64,000 bases of DNA. Source: Halodesulfovibrio aestuarii (lineage in GTDB: Bacteria > Desulfobacterota > Desulfovibrionia > Desulfovibrionales > Desulfovibrionaceae). A program made the translations under genes and the position numbers. The notes beneath the pieces are model-generated. The model saw nothing but the letters and a program-made list of their open reading frames with translations, did no database searches and was not told where the DNA came from. This document shows, in pieces, positions 53,733-62,569 of this stretch (within the stretch, counting starts at the first letter, position 1; every line of letters starts with the position of its first letter). The stretch is from the NCBI RefSeq assembly GCF_050571805.1, contig NZ_CP192219.1, one strand, 5' to 3'.

Positions 53733-54806
53733 ATGGCTGCAGGAATCTACATTGGCTCTACGTCCGGATATTCCGGTAAAAACATGGTTGTTATGGGCAT
53801 TGGTCTGCGTCTTCAAAAAGAAGGGTTTGATGTAGGCTACATGAAACCAGTCGGTGCTGTACCGGAAGAGCGTGACGGTGTGCTCGGTGATCAGGACGCA
53901 TTTTTTGTTCAAGATATTCTCGGACAGGATGCACCACCGGAGCTCGTCAGTCCGGTGGTCGTAACACAGGACTTCAAAGTACGCGCATTCAGCGGACAGT
54001 TTGACGATCTCATGCCGTCAATCAAGCATGGGTATGAACAGCTTGCAAAAGGCAAAGACGCTATGGTCGTTGCCGGTTCAGGCTCCATGTACTCCGGCCG
54101 CTACTGCAACATTGACGGAATGCGCGTTGCCAAAGCACTTGGTCTGCAAATCATTGTTATAGACCGGCTCGATAAAGAATTGAATTACGACTACCTTGTC
54201 GTACTCAAAGATGTTCTGGGAGACAGCCTTGCCGGCGTTATCTTGAATGACATTCCTTCCAGCTTTATGAATGAAGTGGATGGACTCATTAAGCCTTTCC
54301 TCGAACGTAATGATATTAAAGTGCTCGGTGTTATCCCGAAAGATCCGCTCATGGGTGCCATTAAAGTAAGCGACCTTGCAGAACGCCTTGGCGGCAGAGT
54401 TATCTCCTGCGCGTCCAAATCTGAGAAAGTTGTAGAAAACTTCCTCATCGGCACCATGCAGGTTGAAAACTTTATGACGCACTTTAGAAAGAATAAAAAC
54501 TCTGCCGTTATCGTAGGTGGTGACCGTTCCGACGTACAGCTTGTTGCCCTTGAAGGCAGCTGCCCGTGCCTCGTACTTACCGGTAACCTCTACCCTAACG
54601 ATATTATTCTCACCCGCTCAGAGGTGCTGAATATTCCTATCGTCGTTGTTCGCGACGATACCTACACCGTAGCAAAGAAAATGGAAGCTATTCTTTCCAG
54701 ACACAAATTGCGCGATGTGATCAAAATTCGTCAGGGCGCTCAGCTTGTGAGCTCCTCCATCGATTTTGACTACATCAAAGAACGCATGGGGCTGAGCAAC
54801 AGATAA
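53733..54806 (+). CDS. DRTGG-domain protein with BioD-like P-loop domain (phosphotransacetylase N-terminal-like)
   Basis: 357 residues. The N-terminal half is like the BioD/CobQ-type NTPase (IGSTSGYSGKNMVVMGIG) that is also found at the front of long phosphotransacetylases. The P-loop ends in Asn instead of Thr or Ser (GYSGKN). The last third is a DRTGG domain (AVIVGGDRSDVQLVALEGSC to TGNLYPNDIILTRSEV). No catalytic PTA domain follows, so the protein resembles the regulatory half alone. A sensor role for acetyl metabolism is an inference. AGGAGG precedes the ATG. Confidence 0.85.
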   Translation: MAAGIYIGSTSGYSGKNMVVMGIGLRLQKEGFDVGYMKPVGAVPEERDGVLGDQDAFFVQDILGQDAPPELVSPVVVTQDFKVRAFSGQFDDLMPSIKHGYEQLAKGKDAMVVAGSGSMYSGRYCNIDGMRVAKALGLQIIVIDRLDKELNYDYLVVLKDVLGDSLAGVILNDIPSSFMNEVDGLIKPFLERNDIKVLGVIPKDPLMGAIKVSDLAERLGGRVISCASKSEKVVENFLIGTMQVENFMTHFRKNKNSAVIVGGDRSDVQLVALEGSCPCLVLTGNLYPNDIILTRSEVLNIPIVVVRDDTYTVAKKMEAILSRHKLRDVIKIRQGAQLVSSSIDFDYIKERMGLSNR

Positions 54807-54826
54807 CTCGATTTAGTATTTCTGTT

Positions 54827-54883
54827 GCCTCCGGCGGCTGAGAGGGAACCCCGTTTTTTTTCAAAAAATTAGGTTCCCTCTCA
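54827..54883 (+). repeat. GCCTCCGGCGG repeat with an adjoining hairpin
   Basis: GCCTCCGGCGG at 54827-54837 is followed by TGAGAGGGAACC (54839-54850) and its complement GGTTCCCTCTCA (54872-54883), a perfect 12-base stem with a T-rich loop. It is probably a terminator of the preceding gene and a member of the same repeat family as 29031 and 59425. Confidence 0.7.
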
Positions 54884-55004
54884 AGCTCTCCCTTCTGAAA
54901 AAGACTTCGGCATACTCTCTTCCCTTATTATCCACACAAACTGAGACCCCCACGCCCTATCGGCAACGCCCGTATTTCCTCAACATCACGTACAAGAATA
55001 ATAA

Positions 55005-56189
55005 ATGCCTAGAACTACTATACAACATAGCGCGCTGCCTTTTCGGTCTGCTTTTCCATATCTTTGCTTTCTTGCGCTCATTTTCTACGTAAACAGTGTA
55101 GAACGTGCGCTTTTATCACCACTGCTCGTTTCTATTCAGGAAGAATTTCACTTCTCATACACGCTTACCACCAGCCTGCTTGTTATTCGCTCTCTTGGAT
55201 TCAGCCTGAGCCTTTTTGCCAACAGCTTTCTTGCCACACACTTTACGCACCGGCGCATTATCACAGCATCCATATTTTTTGTCGGAGCAAGTTTCACCCT
55301 GCTTTCCACTACGACAACCTACCTTCAACTACAGTTAGGACTGCTGTTTTTTGGGCTTTCTGCGGGATTGTACTTTCCATCCGGCATGGCAATGCTAGCC
55401 TCTCTTGTAAAAAAAGAAGATATAAGCAAAGCATTTTCAATTCACGAACTTGCGCCGAATCTTGGTTTCATCACTGCCCCGTTTATCGTTGAAATAATGC
55501 TCTCATTCACAGACTGGCGCGGCACCATGCGTTACATGGGTATAGCAGCTATGTTGCTTGCCATTCTCTTTGCACTTACGAGTAAAGGTGGATACACCCA
55601 CGGAGCACCACCGCGCTTTTCCACCGTCAAACGAATTCTGACAAAGCGTAACACATGGATTTTCTTTACCCTTGTGGGCATTGCTCTGACACTGGAAACC
55701 GCTCCATATTATGTGTTACCGTTGTTTCTGGTTGATCAGCAAAACATGACAAGCGCCGAGGCTAACAACCTGCTTGCCATGTCCAGACTGGCAACGCCGT
55801 TGATGGCTCTTTCTGCAGGCTTTATCTCGACCATAACAGGCGTCAAACCGCTGCTTTTCAGCGGATTGCTGTTAAGCGCCGTATCCCTTGCGCTTATGGC
55901 GACAGCGCACGGAACGCTGCTCTCGGCAGCAATCATTGCACAACCACTGTTTCCAGCTATTCTATTTCCTGTAATTTTTATGGTTTTTTCAGATTTCTTT
56001 CCACCGGAAGAACAATCTCTCGTACTCGCAATCACCATGCCTTTTGTGGGATTTATCGGTTCCGGAATCATGCCGAACTTTTTGGGATACTGTGGAGACA
56101 TATTCTCTTTTGAAACTGGATTTGGCATACTAAGCGCTCTAACAATCGCAAGCATTGCAGCACTGTTTATTACGCCTGCATCAGATTAG
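55005..56189 (+). CDS. Major facilitator superfamily transporter
   Basis: 394 residues, about twelve hydrophobic helices with the longest loop in the middle (residues 190-210). The first half has SLGFSLSLFANSFLATHFTHRR, in which the H-R-R loop between helices 2 and 3 resembles the MFS motif A region. The second half starts at TWIFFTLVGIALTLETAPYY. The substrate cannot be predicted. No neighbouring gene suggests a pathway. Confidence 0.82.
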   Translation: MPRTTIQHSALPFRSAFPYLCFLALIFYVNSVERALLSPLLVSIQEEFHFSYTLTTSLLVIRSLGFSLSLFANSFLATHFTHRRIITASIFFVGASFTLLSTTTTYLQLQLGLLFFGLSAGLYFPSGMAMLASLVKKEDISKAFSIHELAPNLGFITAPFIVEIMLSFTDWRGTMRYMGIAAMLLAILFALTSKGGYTHGAPPRFSTVKRILTKRNTWIFFTLVGIALTLETAPYYVLPLFLVDQQNMTSAEANNLLAMSRLATPLMALSAGFISTITGVKPLLFSGLLLSAVSLALMATAHGTLLSAAIIAQPLFPAILFPVIFMVFSDFFPPEEQSLVLAITMPFVGFIGSGIMPNFLGYCGDIFSFETGFGILSALTIASIAALFITPASD

Positions 56190-56259
56190 CACACTGAATA
56201 CTTGACAGTTGCAGAACGAATACCTACCTAAAGCCGGAACTTACTTTAAGGAGCAGAAC

Positions 56260-56613
56260 ATGGCTTATGAAATTAAATTAGTTAAATTAGTGAGTGGCGA
56301 CATGCTCATTGGCAAAGCAAACGTTGAAGAAGGTATGCTTACCGACGTAGCTGTTTTGCAGACTGTCCCAACTCAGCAAGGCGTACAGATGATGCTCCTG
56401 CCTTTCGGTTACCCGTTTGAGCAAGATTTCGACGCTAAAATTTCTACCGCACACGTAATCTACGAATACAAAGAGTGTCCGGAAGATCTTAAAACAAAAT
56501 ATCTGGAAGCTACTTCAAACCTTACCGTTTCCACCGGAGGTCTTGGCAACTTGAACCTTCAGGGTGGCGCAGGCGGTAATGTAACTGATATCTCCCAGCT
56601 TCTGAAAAAATAA
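56260..56613 (+). CDS. Small LSm-like protein, function unknown
   Basis: 117 residues from ATG 56260, which has AAGGAG 7 bases upstream; the longer frame from 56209 has none. The first 75 residues (EIKLVKLVSGDMLIGKANVE, then LTDVAVLQTV and MMLLPFGYPF) suggest a small bent-sheet fold like Sm/LSm domains. I recall similar LSm-like proteins of marine phages and bacteria with the pattern KL.(S/T)G(D/E)..I. A C-terminal helix (EDLKTKYLEATSN) and a Gly-rich tail follow. RNA binding is inferred only. Confidence 0.6.
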   Translation: MAYEIKLVKLVSGDMLIGKANVEEGMLTDVAVLQTVPTQQGVQMMLLPFGYPFEQDFDAKISTAHVIYEYKECPEDLKTKYLEATSNLTVSTGGLGNLNLQGGAGGNVTDISQLLKK

Positions 56614-56637
56614 TCACTCGCTTTTATTACGTTTTTT

Positions 56638-56669
56638 AAGAGGCGGCATTAGTGTCGCCTCTTACCTAT
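56638..56669 (+). terminator. Terminator of the LSm-like gene
   Basis: Stem AAGAGGCGGCA / TGTCGCCTCTT (one wobble), tail ACCTATTTTTG. Confidence 0.7.
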
Positions 56670-56735
56670 TTTTGCACGACATAACTTTTTACTCACGCCT
56701 CCCTGCCACAAGAGGCATCCGTATAAGGACATTCC

Positions 56736-59312
56736 ATGCGTGAATTGCTGCAACTGGTTCCCAAACCAAGCCGTTACCTCGGCATCGAAGAAGGAACCGT
56801 TCATAAACAAGGCAAAGACATTTCCATCCACACCGCACTTGCATTTCCAGATATGTACGAAGTGGGCATGTCATACCTTGGTCAAAAGATTCTTTACGGA
56901 ATCCTCAACGAGCGTGAAAACTGGTGGGCAGAACGTGTTTTCACCCCGTGCGTAGAAACCGCACAGGTTCTGCGTGACCACAACACACCGCTGGCAACGC
57001 TGGAATCCGACACTCCACTTGGCGATCTCGACATGGTCGGCTTTCATGTCACGCACGAGCTTTGCTACACTAACATTCTGTACATGCTCGACCTGAGCGG
57101 CATTCCGTACCGCACCGCAGATCGTGGTGACACGCTGGATATCCCGATCATCATGGCTGGTGGCGGCTGCACATTATCTGCCGAACCGCTTGCACCGTTC
57201 ATGGATCTCATGACCCTTGGTGAAGGCGAATTCATGATGGTTGAATTGCTCGAAACTCTTGAACAGTGCAAAAAAGAAAACACGTCACGACACGAATTTC
57301 TTCTTCGGGCAGCAAAAATTCCGGGCGTCTACGTTCCATCCTTCTTTGAAGAAAAAGAAGCAGGAACAATGCTCGTGCCGACCGAAGACATTACCGCGCG
57401 TCCAACACGCCGCGTAGTACCGCAAATGGATGATGCAACATTCCCGACCAGCCAGCCGATTCCGTTCGGCGCAGTGCACAGCCGTCTTGCGCTGGAAATC
57501 GCACGTGGCTGTACCCGCGGCTGTCGCTTCTGTCAGGCAGGTATGACCTACCGCCCTGCCCGTGAGCGTTCCGTAACAAACGTAGAAAAAATTGTGCAGG
57601 AAAGCCTCACAACCACAGGGTACGACGATCTTTCTTTCCTCTCTCTGTCCACCGGTGATTTCTCAGCTCTCAAAGAGTTGTTCATGAACACCGTAGACCG
57701 TTGTACACAGGAACAGGTTTCCGTATCATTACCGTCCTTGCGCGTCGGCTCCATTGATGACGACATCATGGAAAAAATGGCTTCCATCCGCCGTACAGGT
57801 GCAACCCTTGCTCCGGAAGCAGGCAGCCAGCGTCTACGTGATGTAATCAACAAAGGCATTACGGAAGAAGCCATCATCACCCACGTACGGAAACTCTACC
57901 AGCATGGCTGGCAGCAGGTTAAACTGTACTTTATGATCGGCTTGCCAACAGAAACTTACGAAGACCTCGATGAAATTATTGAGCTCTGCCGCAAAGTACG
58001 TGGTGCAGCAGGCAAGCGCATTCAGGTAACCGCAGGTATCTCTCCGTTTGTTCCTAAGCCGAACACCCCGTTCCAGTGGGAACCGCAAATTTCTTACGAT
58101 GAAATCCGCAACCGCATTTTCTACCTGCGCGACAAGTTCAAGCAAGAAAAAAACATGCGTATGCGCTGGCACGAGCCGGAATCCAGCCTTCTTGAAGGTA
58201 TTTTCTCCCGTGGTGACCGCCGCCTTGCGGACGTTGTGGAAACTGCCTACGCCAAAGGCGCTGTCTTCAGCAGCTGGGTTGAGCATTTCTCCATCGAACC
58301 GTACCTTGAAGCGCTCGAAGAGCACGGCCTCACCGTTGATGAATACACCGGAGCACGCGACACCGAAGCTGCGCTTCCGTGGGATCATCTCAATAACGGC
58401 GTAACCAAAGAATTTCTCCTTCGCGAACTCAAACGCGCGAAAGAAGAAAAAGTGACTGACGATTGTCGCTACGGCGCATGCCGCGTATGTGGCGCCTGTG
58501 ATAAAGGTGCAAAAGAGTCTGAACTGGAACGTCTTACCGAAGATACAAAATACCAGAACATTCTCAACAACGAAGCACGGGATCAGGAAGCACACGAGAT
58601 CGAACTGGACGAAAACGGCCGTATTGTCATCAAGTCCGCAGTATCCAACAAGCCGCCAAAGCTTGCAGAGCACCTTACTGTAAAGGCAGCGCACATGCGC
58701 GTCTGGTACAGTAAAGAAGGTGCATCCGTATTCCTTTCGCAGCTGGAACTCCAATCCATTTTCGAACGCATCTTCCGTCGCGTAGATCTGCCGCTCACCT
58801 TCTCTCAGGGCTTCCACCCGCTGCCGCTCATTTCATTCGGCCGCGCCCTGCCGATCGGTGTGGCAAGTAAAAAAGAATGGGTGAACATCTTCATTCGCGA
58901 ACCATTCACACCGGAAGAAGTGTTCAAAAAACTCATCTCTGCGCTGCCGACCGGTATGCATCCGGTAGCAGTAGAAAAGCTCTCCATGTCAAAAAAACAG
59001 CCGCAGCCGTACGCAGAGACCTTCAAAGTGGAATACGTGGGCGACAAAACACGCGAAGCCGACTTCATTCAGGCATTCAAAGATATGCTTGAAGAAGATT
59101 CCATAATGTGGACACGCTCTACCAAAAAAGGCGACCGCACCATGGACGTACGACCAGTGTTCGCAAAAGTTATCTTCAACGAAGACGACATCACCATTAC
59201 CCTCGACTGGACAGACATCTACGTGTCACCAGTCAACATCGTCAAAGCAATTACACCGGGCTTCGATGTACTCGACTTTAAAATGACCAAACTCGATCAG
59301 CACATGCCTTAG
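56736..59312 (+). CDS. B12-binding-type radical SAM protein fused to a DUF2344 domain
   Basis: 858 residues. The N-terminal part resembles the TIGR03960 radical SAM family: a possible B12-like Rossmann region (LGDLDMVGFHVTHEL, IIMAGGGCTLSAEPLAPFMD) followed by the SAM barrel with the 4Fe-4S motif Cys259-x3-Cys263-x2-Cys266 (GCTRGCRFC). Later motifs include GATLAPEAGSQRLRDVINKG and KLYFMIGLPTET. A Cys cluster (CRYGACRVCGAC) near 575 is followed by the DUF2344/TIGR03936 domain (FLSQLELQSIFERIFRR, FSQGFHPLPLISFG). The reaction is unknown to me; RNA or protein methylthiolation-like chemistry is a guess. The gene has its own terminator. Confidence 0.88.
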   Translation: MRELLQLVPKPSRYLGIEEGTVHKQGKDISIHTALAFPDMYEVGMSYLGQKILYGILNERENWWAERVFTPCVETAQVLRDHNTPLATLESDTPLGDLDMVGFHVTHELCYTNILYMLDLSGIPYRTADRGDTLDIPIIMAGGGCTLSAEPLAPFMDLMTLGEGEFMMVELLETLEQCKKENTSRHEFLLRAAKIPGVYVPSFFEEKEAGTMLVPTEDITARPTRRVVPQMDDATFPTSQPIPFGAVHSRLALEIARGCTRGCRFCQAGMTYRPARERSVTNVEKIVQESLTTTGYDDLSFLSLSTGDFSALKELFMNTVDRCTQEQVSVSLPSLRVGSIDDDIMEKMASIRRTGATLAPEAGSQRLRDVINKGITEEAIITHVRKLYQHGWQQVKLYFMIGLPTETYEDLDEIIELCRKVRGAAGKRIQVTAGISPFVPKPNTPFQWEPQISYDEIRNRIFYLRDKFKQEKNMRMRWHEPESSLLEGIFSRGDRRLADVVETAYAKGAVFSSWVEHFSIEPYLEALEEHGLTVDEYTGARDTEAALPWDHLNNGVTKEFLLRELKRAKEEKVTDDCRYGACRVCGACDKGAKESELERLTEDTKYQNILNNEARDQEAHEIELDENGRIVIKSAVSNKPPKLAEHLTVKAAHMRVWYSKEGASVFLSQLELQSIFERIFRRVDLPLTFSQGFHPLPLISFGRALPIGVASKKEWVNIFIREPFTPEEVFKKLISALPTGMHPVAVEKLSMSKKQPQPYAETFKVEYVGDKTREADFIQAFKDMLEEDSIMWTRSTKKGDRTMDVRPVFAKVIFNEDDITITLDWTDIYVSPVNIVKAITPGFDVLDFKMTKLDQHMP

Positions 59313-59340
59313 TTGCTGATTCGTTCATAGAACTAAGAAA

Positions 59341-59397
59341 ACAAAAGCCCGTCACAATGTGACGGGCTTTTGTTTTTGTTTTTGTTTTTGTTTTTTT
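59341..59397 (+). terminator. Terminator with a TTTTTG microsatellite tail
   Basis: Stem AAAAGCCCGTCAC / GTGACGGGCTTTT, then four units of GTTTTT and a final T-run. Confidence 0.9.
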
Positions 59398-59424
59398 GCC
59401 TGCGGCGCTTTTTTGAGTTTGTAT

Positions 59425-59755
59425 GCCTCCGGCGGGCAAGGGCTCTGCCCTGCACCCGCAAGAGGGACGCCCTCTTGACTGCGAATTGCGAGAACAGCCT
59501 ACTATCTCAAACAATTCCGGCTTATCCCCACTCTTTTTACCATAATACATTGTATTGTATGAGTTGCACCTCTGGCACAGGCAGGTCGTATCCTCGCAGC
59601 CTATCCGCCATGACCTTTATCTAACAACAATCTTTCTATAGCTAACCCGAAAAAAAACTTTAAAAGAATAGAAAACATTCCCCTAAAAGGGTCAAGGGGC
59701 GCGCCCCTTGCGGGTGCAGGGCAGAGCCCTTGCCCGTCGGAGACCCGCCGGAGGC
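59425..59755. repeat. Long inverted repeat element (Desulfovibrio-type intergenic repeat)
   Basis: The left arm 59434-59462 (begins GGGCAAGGGCTCTGCCCTGC) and right arm 59707-59735 are perfect 29-base reverse complements. The outer parts GCCTCCGGC (59425-59433) and GCCGGAGGC (59747-59755) also pair, with 11 extra bases on the right. Inside are two smaller palindromes: CAAGAGGG-ACG-CCCTCTTG at 59459-59477 and CAAGGGGCGCGCCCCTTG at 59693-59710. The central 215 bases hold no gene. There is no transposase. Shared cores occur at 29031 and 54827. Confidence 0.8.
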
Positions 59756-59793
59756 TCGTCGAAGACCTTCCAAAGACGTAACAAAGAAAAAGC

Positions 59794-60762
59794 TTATCTT
59801 TTCCCGCCCGGATGCGCTTTGTCGTACACTTCGACAAGCTTGGCGATGGTAAGGTGTGTGTACCGTTGCGTTGTTGTGAGTCGAGCGTGCCCGAGCAGCT
59901 CTTGCACGCTGCGCATGTCGGCTCCCGCTTCGAGAAGATGTGTTGCGAAGGAATGGCGCAGGCTGTGTGGTGACACTGCTTGCGGCAGCCCTACGCGCTT
60001 GCAGAGGTCTTCAATGATCCGTACAGCTTGGCGTCGATTCAGTCTACCGCCACGGGCACCGAGAAACAGTGCCGGCTCCTGCCCTGTTGAATCGAGTTTG
60101 TTCCGTACAGAAGTCCATGCGGTTATGGCTTCTTTAGCGGTATCTGAAAGTGGGACAACACGTTCTTTTTCCCCCTTCCCTGTCACGCGTACGATACCGG
60201 AATTGGTATTAATGTCGTGAAGATTGAGACGCAATGCTTCGGAAATACGTAGTCCGGAACCGTAAAGAAGTTCCGCCAGAGCAAGGTCGCGTAGCAGTTG
60301 CTCTTTACCGTAGGCACGCTTACGGGTGGATTCTGCTTTGAGTTGCTTCCTCTTATTCAGTACTTCAAAAGTTTGGTCTACATTAAGTGCTGTCGGGTGT
60401 TTCTGCGGCGCTTTCGGATTCCGCACCCCGTCTGTCGGGATATTTTGAATGAGCTTACGCTTTGCCATGTATTTAAAGAAACCGCGCAAAGCAGATAGCT
60501 TACGTCCCATGGACGTTTTTCCAATCTGCACACGATGCAACTCTGCTAAAAAGCCGCGAATATGCTCCCGCTTAACCTTTTCGGGTGTATCCAGCGTATT
60601 CTGTGTCCGGTGCAGGTATGTTTCAAACTGATATAGATCACGCGCGTACGCTTCCACCGTGGCGCCGGAGTATCCTTTTTCAATACTCAAGTGCCCAATG
60701 TACATTTCCGCCATATCAGGAAGTTCGGGGAGTTCACCGTCAAAGTTATCGTCCGCAAACAT
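59794..60762 (-). CDS. Tyrosine recombinase XerC/XerD
   Basis: A site-specific recombinase of 322 residues that resolves chromosome dimers at dif. The N-terminal SAM-like DNA-binding domain is followed by the catalytic domain, with Arg in YGSGLRISEALRL, Lys in TGKGEKERVVPL, the HSLRHSFATHLLEAG box, the second His in LGHARLTTTQRYTH and the nucleophile Tyr in the last of these. I choose ATG 60762, which has GGAG six bases upstream; ATG 60774 and a longer frame are alternatives. The position after dprA favours XerC, but the sequence alone does not separate C from D. No dif site was found here. Confidence 0.92.
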   Translation of the reverse strand: MFADDNFDGELPELPDMAEMYIGHLSIEKGYSGATVEAYARDLYQFETYLHRTQNTLDTPEKVKREHIRGFLAELHRVQIGKTSMGRKLSALRGFFKYMAKRKLIQNIPTDGVRNPKAPQKHPTALNVDQTFEVLNKRKQLKAESTRKRAYGKEQLLRDLALAELLYGSGLRISEALRLNLHDINTNSGIVRVTGKGEKERVVPLSDTAKEAITAWTSVRNKLDSTGQEPALFLGARGGRLNRRQAVRIIEDLCKRVGLPQAVSPHSLRHSFATHLLEAGADMRSVQELLGHARLTTTQRYTHLTIAKLVEVYDKAHPGGKR

Positions 60763-60877
60763 GTTCTTCTCCATCTGAACAACGACTATTTTCAAAATTC
60801 TTTTTAGGCAAATCAAACACTGTACAGAGCACATAGGACGAAAACGCGTTTTTTAAAAATGCAGAACGGACAGCAAG

Positions 60878-62560
60878 CTACACTTTTGCATACTTCATCC
60901 CCGGCAGCTTTCTTACCTGACCGGAAACCTCAAGCATCAGCAAAGCAGTACTTATCTGCGAGACAGGAACGGAAGTCATTCTGCTGAGCACATCAATGTG
61001 TACCGACTCCTCACCTGTAAGCAGCAGCACAATCTGTTCATCAAGCGGAGCATTGGGGTCGATGACTTTTTCTTCTAACGGCAAAATATCGGCGTGCACC
61101 CGTAATGTAGGTTTCGGTAGCACCACCCCGTCCTCATCAGCCTTATTTATCGCAAAAGCAGATCCACGCTCGTGATGATCTGACCCCGGTTCACCTGAAA
61201 CAAGCCCGCTTGCGCTAGAAGCACCGTCAACGGAATTCGTCAACGGGATCTCAATCACCTCAGGAATCGCCTGAAGCTGCTCTTCAATACTCAGTTCGTG
61301 TTCTGCGGCTGTTTCTTCCGGTTCTACATCACTTGAATGAACGGCTGAATTGACCAGTTCAACAGTATCGTCTGAAACTCCGTGTTCAGTCGAAAATTCG
61401 TCCGGAATGTTTTCCGATTCAGCAAAGGTCGCGCTATCATGACGTGTTGAAGATGCAGAGTTCGTTGGCTGTTCTGTTTCAACAGGGGCATTTACTGAGT
61501 CAGTCTCAGCGCCTACAGCAGCTACTCCCGTTGTTGTGACCGATTCTGGAAAATCCGGCATTGGAGCCACCGCCGAAGGCTGCACTGACGACCTTACAGA
61601 CGCGACATTCCCTGTTCTGGTGAAGTTATCTAGCGAAATTCCGAGCAACGGTGCAATAGATACAAGAATATCGTCGCAGGAGAACACTGCGGTTGCCCCC
61701 TGACGGATAAGATCATGACAGCCGGATGAAGCACGCGATTGCATACGCCCCGGTACAGCAAAGACCTCGCGCCCCTGTTCAAGCGCATGACGGGCAGTAA
61801 TCAGGCTGCCGCTTTTAGGCATTGCCTCAATGACAAGTACTCCCAGCGACAACCCGCTAATAATGCGGTTTCGTAAAGGAAAATTACGTCCTTCAGGCGG
61901 CATATTAGGGGGAAATTCAGTAACAAGAATGCCGCGTTCTGCAATACCGAAAAATAAGTCACTATTTTCCGGCGGGTAGATATGCGAAATACCGGTACCA
62001 AGCACCGCAACAGTGCTTCCCCATCCAGAAAGCGCATGAGTATGGGCAACAGCATCAATACCACGCGCAAGACCGGAAATCGTGGTTACGCCGCAAGCAG
62101 ACAACGTTCTGCTGAGCACTTCTGCGGTACGGATACCGTCCTTTGAGCAGCGTCTGGAGCCTACGACCCCGATGGCCGGATTCTTCAGTAGTGAAAGATC
62201 GCCTTTGTAGTACAGAAAAAGTGGAGGGTCAGGAATTTCGCGAAGCAGTTCAGGATACGCAGGGTCAGACCATAGAAGCACCTCGCAGGCAACCTGCGCA
62301 GCGTTTTCCCACTCTTTTTTCGCCTGTTCCCGCCAGCGGTTGCTCAATACAGCTTCCACCACTTTGGCAGAAATAGAAGCCCGTGCAGACCAGCCTTTAA
62401 TATCATTCATAGCGGCATTGGCGGAACCATACTCGACCAATAATCGTTTGGCAGTTCTGAACCCGATACCGGCAGTATAGCGGAGAGCCAGAGAAGCCCA
62501 AAAATCTTCGCGTCTGTCTTCCGACAACGTCGCAAGACAGCTTACAGGAGTTGCATTCAT
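60878..62560 (-). CDS. dprA: DNA-processing protein DprA, with a long insertion
   Basis: Loads RecA on single-stranded DNA during natural transformation. The N-terminal helical region (SLALRYTAGIGFRTAKRLL) is followed by the Rossmann domain: AIGVVGSRRCSKDGIRTAEV, SGLARGIDAVAHTHAL, GTGISHIYPPENSDLF, and PRIGxxRN-type FPLRNRIISGLSLGVLV. Between about 315 and 485 lies a segment rich in Ser, Thr, Glu and Val without predicted fold. A winged-helix domain (EQIVLLLTGEESVHIDVLSR) closes the protein. 560 residues is well above the 300-400 of most homologues, and the insertion accounts for it. Confidence 0.93.
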   Translation of the reverse strand: MNATPVSCLATLSEDRREDFWASLALRYTAGIGFRTAKRLLVEYGSANAAMNDIKGWSARASISAKVVEAVLSNRWREQAKKEWENAAQVACEVLLWSDPAYPELLREIPDPPLFLYYKGDLSLLKNPAIGVVGSRRCSKDGIRTAEVLSRTLSACGVTTISGLARGIDAVAHTHALSGWGSTVAVLGTGISHIYPPENSDLFFGIAERGILVTEFPPNMPPEGRNFPLRNRIISGLSLGVLVIEAMPKSGSLITARHALEQGREVFAVPGRMQSRASSGCHDLIRQGATAVFSCDDILVSIAPLLGISLDNFTRTGNVASVRSSVQPSAVAPMPDFPESVTTTGVAAVGAETDSVNAPVETEQPTNSASSTRHDSATFAESENIPDEFSTEHGVSDDTVELVNSAVHSSDVEPEETAAEHELSIEEQLQAIPEVIEIPLTNSVDGASSASGLVSGEPGSDHHERGSAFAINKADEDGVVLPKPTLRVHADILPLEEKVIDPNAPLDEQIVLLLTGEESVHIDVLSRMTSVPVSQISTALLMLEVSGQVRKLPGMKYAKV

Positions 62561-62569
62561 ATCAATTTT

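Noticed and set aside
57834..58817. Open frame of 327 codons opposite the radical SAM gene
   Set aside because: An antisense shadow; the plus-strand protein has intact motifs throughout.
59425..59755. Insertion sequence or CRISPR array
   Set aside because: There is no transposase frame between the arms and no regularly spaced direct repeats.
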